Assembly: GCA_902489515.1 (NCBI GenBank)
Contig: CABUAL010000143.1
Coordinates: 1-5,218 of the forward strand
DNA: 5,218 bases
Source of the DNA: an uncultured Collinsella sp.
Lineage (GTDB): Bacteria; Actinomycetota; Coriobacteriia; Coriobacteriales; Coriobacteriaceae
Direction of reading: 5' to 3'
In this document: piece after piece, positions 1 to 5,218 of the stretch
Layout: every line of letters begins with the position of its first letter
Position numbering within the stretch: the stretch's first letter is position 1
The notes under the pieces: model-generated
What the model saw: the letters and a program-made list of their open reading frames with translations, nothing else
What the model was told of the DNA's origin: nothing
Database searches by the model: none
Made by a program: the position numbers and the translations under genes

Positions 1-33
1 AAGGGAACCGGGCGCACGGGAGGGAAAGCGAGG

Positions 34-861
34 CTACTCGCCGAGCTTGGGATGCAGCAGCGACGGCGCAGCGCCGAGCAGCATCTTGGTGTAGGGGTCC
101 TGAGGGTGCTGGAAGACCTGCTTGGCCTCGCCCTGCTCGACGATCTTGCCGCCATTCATAACGATGATGTCGTCAGAGATATAGCGGACCGTCTGGATGT
201 CATGGCTGATGAACACCATGGCCAGGCCGAGCTCCTTCTTAAGGTCGGTCAGCAGGTTCAGAATCTGCGCGCGGACCGAAACGTCCAGAGCCGAGGTGGG
301 CTCGTCGGCGATGATGGCATCGGGGTTCAGCGACAGGGCGCGCGCAATTGCGACGCGCTGGCGCTGGCCGCCCGAAAGCTGGCCGGGAAGAACCTCGGCG
401 GCGGAGCTGGGCAGACCGGTGAGCTCCAAGAGCTCCTTGACGCGCTTCTCCTGCTCGGCCTCGGTACCCAGGTTGTGGACGCGCATGGGGTCGAGCAGTT
501 GCTCGCGAACGACCATGCGGGGATTGAGCGCCGTGGCCGGGTTCTGGAACACGACCGAGATGACGCGACCCATGTGGCGACGGTCCTCGGCGGTACGTTT
601 GGTAACGTCCTTGCCCTTAAAGTAGACCTTGCCGCTCGTGGGGGCCTGCAGGCCGCACATGACGTTGGCGGTGGTGGACTTTCCGCAACCGGACTCGCCG
701 ACGATGCCGATGGTCTGTCCGGGCATGAGCTTAATCGTTACACCCTGGACGGCGTGAACCAGGTTGGGGTGCAGAATCGAGCCGGTACGGGTCCTAAAGG
801 TGACGTGGACGTCATCAAGGAAGATGATCGGCTCGACGCCGTTGACTGCGGTCTCGCTCAT
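34..861 (-). CDS. DppF/OppF-like ABC transporter ATP-binding protein
   Basis: Second nucleotide-binding subunit of the importer; it should pair with the ATPase half of the fusion protein so that the two sandwich ATP and drive transport. All motifs of an active ATPase are present in 275 residues: Walker A GESGCGKS (55-62), Q-loop Gln106 (VFQNPATALNPR), signature LSGGQ (162-166), Walker B AIIADE (182-187) with D-loop SALD (190-193), and switch His220 (ISHD). The QDPYTKMLL segment (254-262) is the start of the oligo_HPY extension, but the protein ends 13 residues later. Typical OppF/DppF proteins run to about 320-330 residues, so the cysteine-bearing tail is missing. The stop TAG (36-34) is clean and nothing resembling a degraded tail can be judged from the 33 bases left. 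ATG at 861 is chosen because of the strong Shine-Dalgarno. It is the last gene visible in the operon. Confidence 0.93.
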   Translation of the reverse strand: MSETAVNGVEPIIFLDDVHVTFRTRTGSILHPNLVHAVQGVTIKLMPGQTIGIVGESGCGKSTTANVMCGLQAPTSGKVYFKGKDVTKRTAEDRRHMGRVISVVFQNPATALNPRMVVREQLLDPMRVHNLGTEAEQEKRVKELLELTGLPSSAAEVLPGQLSGGQRQRVAIARALSLNPDAIIADEPTSALDVSVRAQILNLLTDLKKELGLAMVFISHDIQTVRYISDDIIVMNGGKIVEQGEAKQVFQHPQDPYTKMLLGAAPSLLHPKLGE

Positions 862-2877
862 CTACATCACCTCCGCGTGAGGGGTCAAACCATTTGCCTT
901 GAGCACCTCGTCGGGGAGCTCGGAATAGAAGTGCTCGGTGCCGGGCACGCGCTTGAAGACCGGACGGGTGTCCAGGCCAATGCGCGGATGGCTCGAGCGG
1001 GGTGCGAAGCGATCGCCCTTGGGGAAATCGCGCGGGCTCGGAACGGCGCCGGGCACCTGGTGCAGGCGGCCCGAACCGCTCTCGATGGACAGGACGGAAC
1101 CCAGAAGGCCGCGGGTGTACTCGTGAATCGGGTTGGTGAGCAGCTCCTTGGTGGGCGCCTGCTCGATAACCTGGCCGGCGTACATAACCGTGATGTTATG
1201 AGCGACCTCGGCGACCAGTGCCAGGTCGTGCGAAACGAAGATCATGGCAAAGCCGAGCTTGGCCTGAAGATCGTTAAGCAGCTTGATGACCTGCTTCTGG
1301 ACGGTAACGTCCAGAGCGGTCGTGGGCTCGTCGCAGATGACCAGTTTGGGGTCGCGGGTAAGGGCCATAGCGATCAGAACGCGCTGACGCTGACCACCGG
1401 AAAGCTCATGCGGATAGCTCTCGAGCGTACGCTTGGGGTCGAGGCCCACGAGCTCCAGGAGCTCCTCGGCGCTACGGGTACCGCCGCGCTTGGTGAGCTG
1501 CTTCATCTGGGCGGAAATGAGCATGGAGGGGTTGAGCGAGGACAGGGCGTCCTGATAGACCATGGCGATATCGGTACCGCGCAGGCCGAACCACTCCTTC
1601 TTGCTCATCTTGAGCAGGTCGCGGCCCTCCCAGAGAACCTCACCGGAAAGATGCTCGTCATCGTCGGTCAGGCCCATGATGGCCAGCGTGGTGATGGACT
1701 TACCGCAGCCGGACTCACCGACCAGGCCCATGGTCTGGCCAGGACGGACATCAAAGTTGACATGATCGACGACGTTGATATCACCGTGGTGCTCAAACTG
1801 GATGCAGAAATCACGGACCGAAAGGATCGGCTCAACGGACTCATCGGGCACATGGCGGTCGTTACGCTTGAGCTCGACATCGCGCAGGGCGCCAAGACGG
1901 GCGGACAGGGACTGAGCCTGCTCCTTGTAAGCGCGAACGGGGTCGGAGACCAGCAGGTCGGCCTCGCGGCGCTTGGAGGAATCGGTCGGATCCAGGGCGG
2001 CGGAGGGAGCAGCGGCCATGGCGTCGGTAATGCCCTCGGAGAGGATGTTGAGCGCCAGGCAGGTGATCATGATAGCCAGACCCGGGAACAGCGCCTGCCA
2101 CCAACGGCCAGCGAGCACGCCACCGCGGGCGTCGGCGAGGATGTTGCCCCAGGTAGCGGTGGGCTCCTGGATACCAGCGCCGATAAAGGTCAGCGAGGCC
2201 TCGAAGATGATGGCGTCGGCGACCAGGGTAACGGTGAAGACCATGATCGGGGCGATGCAGTTACGCAGAACATGCTTGATCAAAATCCACGGAGCCTTGG
2301 CGCCGGAAACGATGACCGCGCGGACATAGTCCTCGCCGTACTCGGACACGATGTTGGCGCGCACGATACGGGCAATCTGCGGAGTGTACATAAAGCCAAT
2401 GGCGAAGATGATCGACGGCACGGAATTGCCCAGGATGGAGACGAAGACGGCAGCGAGGGCGATGCCCGGGATGGACATGATGATGTCCAGGATGCGCATG
2501 ATCGCCTCGGAAACGGACTTGCGCGAAACCGCCGCGAGGGCGCCCACGACCGAGCCGCAGACCAGAGCCATGGCAGTAGCACCGAAGCCGATGATCAGCG
2601 AGTAACGGCCACCGTAAAGCATACGCGACAGGATGTCGCGGCCCTTATCGTCGGTACCGAAGATAAATCCATTGCCGGGAGCCTGGCGAGCAGTGAAAAT
2701 CTCGACCGGGCTATAGGGGGCAAGAAGGGGCGCCAGAATCGCGGTCAGGGCGACCAACACCAGCACGACGGCGGCAATCTTAGAAGACAGCGTCATCTTC
2801 TTCCAGCCACCGAGCTTGAGCCCCTTGGAGGCAGCCTTCTCGAGCTGCTCGGTTTGCTTCTCTCGAATCTTTACCAT
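862..2877 (-). CDS. Fused DppC/OppC-like permease and DppD/OppD-like ATPase
   Basis: One 671-residue protein combines the second membrane subunit with the first ATPase of the importer. Residues 1-30 are a basic cytoplasmic head; hydrophobic segments lie near 33-55, 92-117, 127-150, 152-170, 210-235 and 262-285. The OppC-type motif GTDDKGRDILSR (74-85) and the EAA coupling loop (about 180-208, DYVRAVIVSGAKAPW and HVLRN) are clear. Residues about 288-350 form a charged, probably helical linker. The ATPase follows: Walker A GESGCGKS (387-394), Q-loop Gln442, signature LSGGQ (492-496), Walker B LVICDE (512-517) with D-loop ALD, and switch His550. The C-terminal oligo_HPY region (about 575-641: HEYTRGLL, VPGAVPSP, RFAPR) is present, but its usual cysteines are replaced. 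The linker has no ATG and no internal Shine-Dalgarno that I can see, so a single polypeptide is expected. Only a weak AGGACGG (2892-2886) precedes the ATG, consistent with coupling to the permease gene. No frame disruption is seen. Confidence 0.93.
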   Translation of the reverse strand: MVKIREKQTEQLEKAASKGLKLGGWKKMTLSSKIAAVVLVLVALTAILAPLLAPYSPVEIFTARQAPGNGFIFGTDDKGRDILSRMLYGGRYSLIIGFGATAMALVCGSVVGALAAVSRKSVSEAIMRILDIIMSIPGIALAAVFVSILGNSVPSIIFAIGFMYTPQIARIVRANIVSEYGEDYVRAVIVSGAKAPWILIKHVLRNCIAPIMVFTVTLVADAIIFEASLTFIGAGIQEPTATWGNILADARGGVLAGRWWQALFPGLAIMITCLALNILSEGITDAMAAAPSAALDPTDSSKRREADLLVSDPVRAYKEQAQSLSARLGALRDVELKRNDRHVPDESVEPILSVRDFCIQFEHHGDINVVDHVNFDVRPGQTMGLVGESGCGKSITTLAIMGLTDDDEHLSGEVLWEGRDLLKMSKKEWFGLRGTDIAMVYQDALSSLNPSMLISAQMKQLTKRGGTRSAEELLELVGLDPKRTLESYPHELSGGQRQRVLIAMALTRDPKLVICDEPTTALDVTVQKQVIKLLNDLQAKLGFAMIFVSHDLALVAEVAHNITVMYAGQVIEQAPTKELLTNPIHEYTRGLLGSVLSIESGSGRLHQVPGAVPSPRDFPKGDRFAPRSSHPRIGLDTRPVFKRVPGTEHFYSELPDEVLKANGLTPHAEVM
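867..874 (-). promoter_or_regulatory. Strong ribosome binding site for the second ATPase, embedded in the preceding gene
   Basis: Minus-strand GGAGGTGA is a near-ideal Shine-Dalgarno, 5 nt before the ATG at 861. It is made from the last sense codons (Glu-Val-Met) of the fusion gene, whose TAG stop directly abuts the ATG. Terminating ribosomes would therefore sit on the next start, which favours coupled and roughly equal synthesis of the two ATPases. Confidence 0.8.
1828..2016 (-). other. Inter-domain linker of the permease-ATPase fusion
   Basis: This encodes residues about 288-350, between the last membrane helix of the OppC-like half and the first strand of the ATPase. It starts Ala/Pro-rich (AAAPSAALDP) and continues as a highly charged stretch (SKRREADLL, YKEQAQSLSARLGALRDVELKR) that looks helical. 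In unfused systems the C protein ends about here and the D protein would begin near residue 348. No methionine occurs between residue 287 and residue 382, which argues against a separately started ATPase. Confidence 0.7.
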
Positions 2878-2880
2878 AAT

Positions 2881-3837
2881 CTACACCGTCCTGATGCGCG
2901 GGTTGATGAGCAGGTAGAGCATGTCAACCACGATGTTGATGATGATGAAGGCAAGAGCAACGACGATGACGACGCCCTGAACCAGGTTCGCCTCGTTGCC
3001 CTGAACGCCCTGCAGAATCGCAGTACCCATGCCGGGGAGGTTGAAGATGACCTCGATGACGACGGCGCCGCCCATAAGGTAACCGATCTTAAGACCGAGG
3101 GTGGTGACCGGGGTGATCAGCGCGTTGCGCAAAACGTTGATGCCGACGACGACCTTCTCGGGAACGCCGGCGCCACGGGCCATGCGGACGTAGTCCTTGT
3201 CGAGCTCCTCAACCATGGCCGTACGCACGATACGAGTCATCTGGCCCGTCAGCGGGAATGCCAGAGCGATAGCGGGCATGATCATACGTCCCAGATAGCC
3301 AGCCGGGTTGGTGGTGAAGTGAGGCAGAGCACCGGATGCCGGGAGCACCTTAAGGTAGGAAGAGAACAGCAGAATCAACAGAACGGCAAGCCAGAACGAC
3401 GGGGTTGCCAAGCCGGCGATGGAAAAGACGCGAATCACTTGGTCCGGCCATTTATCGCGATACAGTGCCGCGATGACGCCGAGCAAAAACGAGACGACCG
3501 CGCCGATGGCAAGACCGATGAAGGTCAGCTGCATCGTGACGGGCAGGGCCGTGGAGATGCGCTTGGCAACGGAGTTGCGAGCAGCACCATAGGTGCCCAT
3601 GTCACCATGGATCAGATCGCCCATGTAGCGCACGTAGCGCACGGGCCAGGGGTCGTCCAGACCATACTTCTCATGGTACTCGGCAACCGCCTCGGGCGAG
3701 GCACCGTCACCCAACGCCGTATAGGCGGGGTCGGTCTTGGAGAACGACATAAGGAAGAACACCAGGACGGTGACGCCCAATGCCATGATCGGCAGCGCCA
3801 CGAGACGCCTTCCAATCAAACGTAGAAAGTTGTTCAC
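2881..3837 (-). CDS. DppB/OppB-like ABC transporter permease
   Basis: First membrane subunit of the importer: it forms half of the substrate channel and docks one ATPase domain. The product is 318 residues from the GTG start, a normal length for this family (about 306-340). It begins with the typical NNFLRLIGRRLVALPIMALGV segment, where a short basic N-terminus runs into the first membrane helix (about 9-31). A periplasmic domain follows with a GDMG motif (78-81). Further hydrophobic segments lie near 97-122, 134-160, 184-204, 250-268 and 284-312, giving six in all. The BPD_transp_1 coupling loop is seen around 211-240 (ELDKDYVRMARGAG, then NVLRNAL), and the tail ends in the family motif LINPRIR. 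The frame can be opened 11 codons earlier at a TTG (3870), but the Shine-Dalgarno supports the GTG. Its TAG stop is 3 nt before the next gene, so the two are almost certainly co-transcribed and translationally linked. Confidence 0.93.
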   Translation of the reverse strand: MNNFLRLIGRRLVALPIMALGVTVLVFFLMSFSKTDPAYTALGDGASPEAVAEYHEKYGLDDPWPVRYVRYMGDLIHGDMGTYGAARNSVAKRISTALPVTMQLTFIGLAIGAVVSFLLGVIAALYRDKWPDQVIRVFSIAGLATPSFWLAVLLILLFSSYLKVLPASGALPHFTTNPAGYLGRMIMPAIALAFPLTGQMTRIVRTAMVEELDKDYVRMARGAGVPEKVVVGINVLRNALITPVTTLGLKIGYLMGGAVVIEVIFNLPGMGTAILQGVQGNEANLVQGVVIVVALAFIIINIVVDMLYLLINPRIRTV

Positions 3838-3842
3838 GTTCT

Positions 3843-3849
3843 CTCCCCT
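3843..3849 (-). promoter_or_regulatory. Ribosome binding site deciding the permease start
   Basis: Minus-strand AGGGGAG lies 5 nt before a GTG at 3837-3835. It falls inside the longer frame that opens at a TTG at 3870, so it argues that translation begins at the GTG rather than at the TTG, which has no purine-rich sequence at the proper distance. Confidence 0.75.
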
Positions 3850-3872
3850 TTCTTTTGTCGGTAGGACCAACT

Positions 3873-3900
3873 GGTATATGAGTATGGATACTCATTACAA
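3873..3900 (-). promoter_or_regulatory. Possible weak internal promoter for the permease-ATPase genes
   Basis: On the minus strand a TTGTAA (3900-3895) resembles a -35 box and TATACC (3878-3873) resembles a -10 box, with a 16-bp spacer; each matches the sigma-70 consensus at 4 of 6 positions. The spacer is almost entirely filled by the palindrome at 3878-3895, an arrangement typical of repressor-controlled promoters. Transcription would begin near 3866 and give a leader of about 30 nt ahead of the permease start. Both boxes are imperfect, so this remains a suggestion. Confidence 0.25.
3878..3895. promoter_or_regulatory. 18-bp perfect palindrome, candidate operator
   Basis: ATGAGTAT (3878-3885) and ATACTCAT (3888-3895) are exact inverted repeats around a 2-bp centre, in an AT-richer patch of otherwise GC-rich DNA. 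It lies after the stem-loop and 40 bp before the permease start. The shape fits a binding site for a dimeric helix-turn-helix regulator. As RNA it could alternatively form a 7-bp hairpin with a 4-nt loop. No regulator gene is in the window and I do not recognise the motif. Confidence 0.4.
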
Positions 3901-3930
3901 GACCCGAGCGACATCGAGGCCGCCCGGGTC
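3901..3930 (-). terminator. GC-rich stem-loop between receptor and permease genes (probable partial terminator or mRNA stabiliser)
   Basis: The arms at 3921-3930 and 3901-3910 (minus-strand GACCCGGGCG and CGCTCGGGTC) pair over 10 bp. Two further pairs (3920 with 3911 as G-U, 3919 with 3912 as C-G) shrink the loop to 6 nt. One internal position is a G-U wobble in the minus-strand RNA but an A-C mismatch in the plus-strand RNA, so folding is better in the direction of the operon. The minus-strand U-run after it is weak (UCUUGUAAU), whereas the plus-strand side (CTTTGTTTC) is richer in T. Hairpins between receptor and permease genes are well known, as in malE-malF, and keep receptor mRNA more abundant than transporter mRNA. 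That role is inferred here. Confidence 0.5.
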
Positions 3931-3978
3931 TTTGTTTCAACTATGAGGACGTTGCCTTACGACCGACGCCCCACATAT

Positions 3979-3992
3979 GACTCAAACGAGTC
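3979..3992. repeat. Short inverted repeat directly after the receptor stop codon
   Basis: GACTC (3979-3983) and GAGTC (3988-3992) form a perfect 5-bp arm pair around a 4-nt spacer, beginning immediately after the TAA of the substrate-binding protein gene. In minus-strand RNA it could fold into a small hairpin. No U-tract follows it, and a 5-bp stem can arise by chance, so any function is doubtful. Confidence 0.2.
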
Positions 3993-5218
3993 TTAGGCCT
4001 TGACGGTCGCGACACCCCTGAAGGACATGCTCGTCGTGCCGATACCCTTGAAGCCATCGAGGGCCTCGCCGTTGGGCGCGGTAGACGGATCGTCCCAGGA
4101 AGCGGAGACGGTCTTGACGTGGACAACGGGGTACAGAACAGCGTTGTCGGCGATGATGTCGAAGCACTCGTTCCACTTCTTCTGCTGCTCGTCGCCCTCG
4201 GCGGCAAGAGCCTCGTCCATGAGACCGTGGAGCTTCTCCCACTCAGCGGACTCCTTCCACGGGCAACGGGTCTGCATCCAGACGTTGTCGCCGTACCACC
4301 AGTTGAGCAGCAGGTCGGGGTCAGCGCCGAAGCAGGACGGATCGCCAGGGGCAAGGAGGATATCGTAGGCCTCGCCGCCGTCGATGGCAGCGTAGGTGGC
4401 CGGCGAGGTATCGGTCTGGATGGTCACCTCGAAGCCGAGAGCGTCGAGGTCGTTCTTGACCTGGGCGGCCATGCCCTTAATCTGCTCGTTGTCGGTGGTG
4501 CGCAGGGTGATGGCACCCGGGGTGATGCCGGACTCCTCGATGAGCTTCTTGGCCTTCTTGGCGTCGGTCTTGTACACCGTGGAAGCCTCATGATAGTTGG
4601 TGAAGCTCTTGGGCAGGTAGCAGCTGGCAGCGGTGGCAAGGCCGGCGAAGGTGTTGCTGACCATCTTCTCGGTGTCGAGCGCATACATGACAGCCTGACG
4701 GACCTTGACGTTGTTCCAAGGCTCCTTGGCGACGTTGAACATGATGAAGCGGGTGCCGAAACCCTGAACGTTATCGATCTTGCAGCCGGCGCTCTCGAGC
4801 TGGTCGACGGCGTCAGCGGTAACGAGCTCCATAACGAGCGTGGAGCCCTCCTGCTGAGCGGTAACGCGAGCGGTGGGGTCGGTCAGGATGCTGTACTGGA
4901 TCTTCTTATCCTCGGCAGCATACTCACCGTTGTACTCGGGGTTGGGAACCAAGGTGATCTCGGTATCGGAGATAGAGTCGTACATCCAGGGGCCGGAACC
5001 GATCGGCTGCTTGGCGCGATCCTCCTCGGTCTGGGTGGCCGGGGTAACGCGGACGATGGCCAGACGATCCTTGAGCAGGGAGAAGTTGGGGACCTTAGTC
5101 TTGACCGTCACGGTGCTGGCGTCCTTGGCCTCGATGGACTCGAAGGGCTGGAAGAACGGAGCATAGGTAGCGGAAGCGGCGCAAGCGGGCGACGAGGGTT
5201 CCGCTTCCGGCTCCACCG
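3993..5218 (-). CDS. Peptide-type ABC transporter substrate-binding protein (SBP_bac_5 family), N-terminus outside window
   Basis: This is the extracytoplasmic receptor that captures the ligand, probably a peptide, and delivers it to the permease pair encoded downstream. The last 408 or so codons are visible, ending in TAA; family members are usually about 520-560 residues, so roughly the first quarter, with the signal peptide or lipobox, is beyond the right edge. The GTG at 5216 is simply the first in-frame start-like codon and not a true start. Counting from it, family hallmarks are PIGSGPW (residues 71-77), NPEYNGEY (92-99), FNVAKEPWNNVKVRQAVMYALD (160-181, the strongest family signature), the KTDAKKAKKLIEESGI block (216-231), the LGFEV strand (about 260-264) and DPD (299-301) before an aromatic-rich segment NWWYGDNVW (305-313). 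Six cysteines (12, 145, 199, 295, 318, 351) are present. The ligand cannot be fixed from sequence; di- or oligopeptide is inferred from the Opp/Dpp-type partners. Confidence 0.93.
   Translation of the reverse strand, partial: VEPEAEPSSPACAASATYAPFFQPFESIEAKDASTVTVKTKVPNFSLLKDRLAIVRVTPATQTEEDRAKQPIGSGPWMYDSISDTEITLVPNPEYNGEYAAEDKKIQYSILTDPTARVTAQQEGSTLVMELVTADAVDQLESAGCKIDNVQGFGTRFIMFNVAKEPWNNVKVRQAVMYALDTEKMVSNTFAGLATAASCYLPKSFTNYHEASTVYKTDAKKAKKLIEESGITPGAITLRTTDNEQIKGMAAQVKNDLDALGFEVTIQTDTSPATYAAIDGGEAYDILLAPGDPSCFGADPDLLLNWWYGDNVWMQTRCPWKESAEWEKLHGLMDEALAAEGDEQQKKWNECFDIIADNAVLYPVVHVKTVSASWDDPSTAPNGEALDGFKGIGTTSMSFRGVATVKA

Noticed and set aside
1..33. Possible terminator after the last gene
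   Set aside because: Only 33 bases remain and I see no convincing inverted repeat with a U-tract; the operon may continue or end beyond the left edge.
1668..1895. Minus-strand 75-codon frame across the domain junction of the fusion gene, possibly an internal start for a separate ATPase
   Set aside because: It is in a different frame from the ATPase, is Ser-rich and low in complexity, and does not lead into any conserved motif.
862..2877. The long fusion gene as a possible frameshift or assembly artefact joining two genes
   Set aside because: Domain order, lengths and motifs on both sides are intact, the linker is in frame and protein-like, and such C-D fusions are known in related transporters.
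52..3825. A 1,257-codon plus-strand open frame, the longest in the window
   Set aside because: It lies exactly in register antisense to three well-conserved transporter genes and its translation is low-complexity (rich in Asp, Gly, Leu, His, Gln) with no recognisable domain. It is explained by the absence of TTA, CTA and TCA codons in the real genes, so it is a codon-bias shadow.
3901..3937. Stem-loop read as a plus-strand intrinsic terminator because of the T-rich CTTTGTTTC on its right
   Set aside because: No plausible plus-strand gene leads into it and the stem has an A-C mismatch in plus-strand RNA, so the minus-strand reading is preferred. A bidirectional role cannot be ruled out.
3707..3940. 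Minus-strand 77-codon frame overlapping the intergenic gap and permease start
   Set aside because: It overlaps the stem-loop, palindrome and Shine-Dalgarno and runs out of frame into the permease gene; the product has no membrane segment or recognisable motif.
3737..3946. Plus-strand 69-codon frame covering the intergenic gap
   Set aside because: No ribosome binding site was evident, most of it is antisense to the permease N-terminus, and the encoded sequence has no recognisable feature.

Overview
The window holds most of an oligopeptide/dipeptide-type (Opp/Dpp, PepT) ABC importer operon, all on the minus strand and read from right to left. In transcription order: a substrate-binding protein cut by the right window edge (3993-5218), a DppB/OppB-like permease (2881-3837), a natural fusion of a DppC/OppC-like permease to a DppD/OppD-like ATPase (862-2877), and a DppF/OppF-like ATPase (34-861). 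These supply one complete importer: an extracytoplasmic solute receptor, two membrane domains and two nucleotide-binding domains.

Organism: the sequence is GC-rich (about 60% by eye). In the 3.8 kb covering the three membrane/ATPase genes, the codons TTA, CTA and TCA are almost absent. Together with the fused permease-ATPase, this suggests a high-GC Gram-positive bacterium. A Coriobacteriia gut actinobacterium such as Collinsella is my best guess, from style of sequence only; no rRNA or other marker is present to prove it.

Layout: 1-33 is the tail after the last gene, with nothing recognisable. From 34 to 3837 the three genes are packed with gaps of 0 and 3 nt, and all three lie in the same reading frame, separated only by single TAG stop codons. 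The 155-nt gap 3838-3992 between receptor and permease genes is the only real non-coding stretch. It contains a GC-rich stem-loop (probable partial terminator or mRNA 3' stabiliser), an 18-bp perfect palindrome in an AT-richer patch that may sit inside a weak second promoter, and a clear Shine-Dalgarno for a GTG start of the permease. From 3993 to the right edge is the C-terminal roughly three quarters of the receptor; its signal peptide and the main operon promoter lie outside the window.

Most notable points: the C-D fusion; the loss of the cysteine set normally found in the C-terminal tail of Opp/Dpp ATPases (replaced in the fusion protein, absent by truncation in the second ATPase); the one-frame, TAG-punctuated gene order; and the palindrome plus stem-loop between receptor and transporter genes. 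I found no RNA gene, CRISPR array, mobile element or unknown defence-like system. This is mainly a known kind of transport operon with some unusual details.
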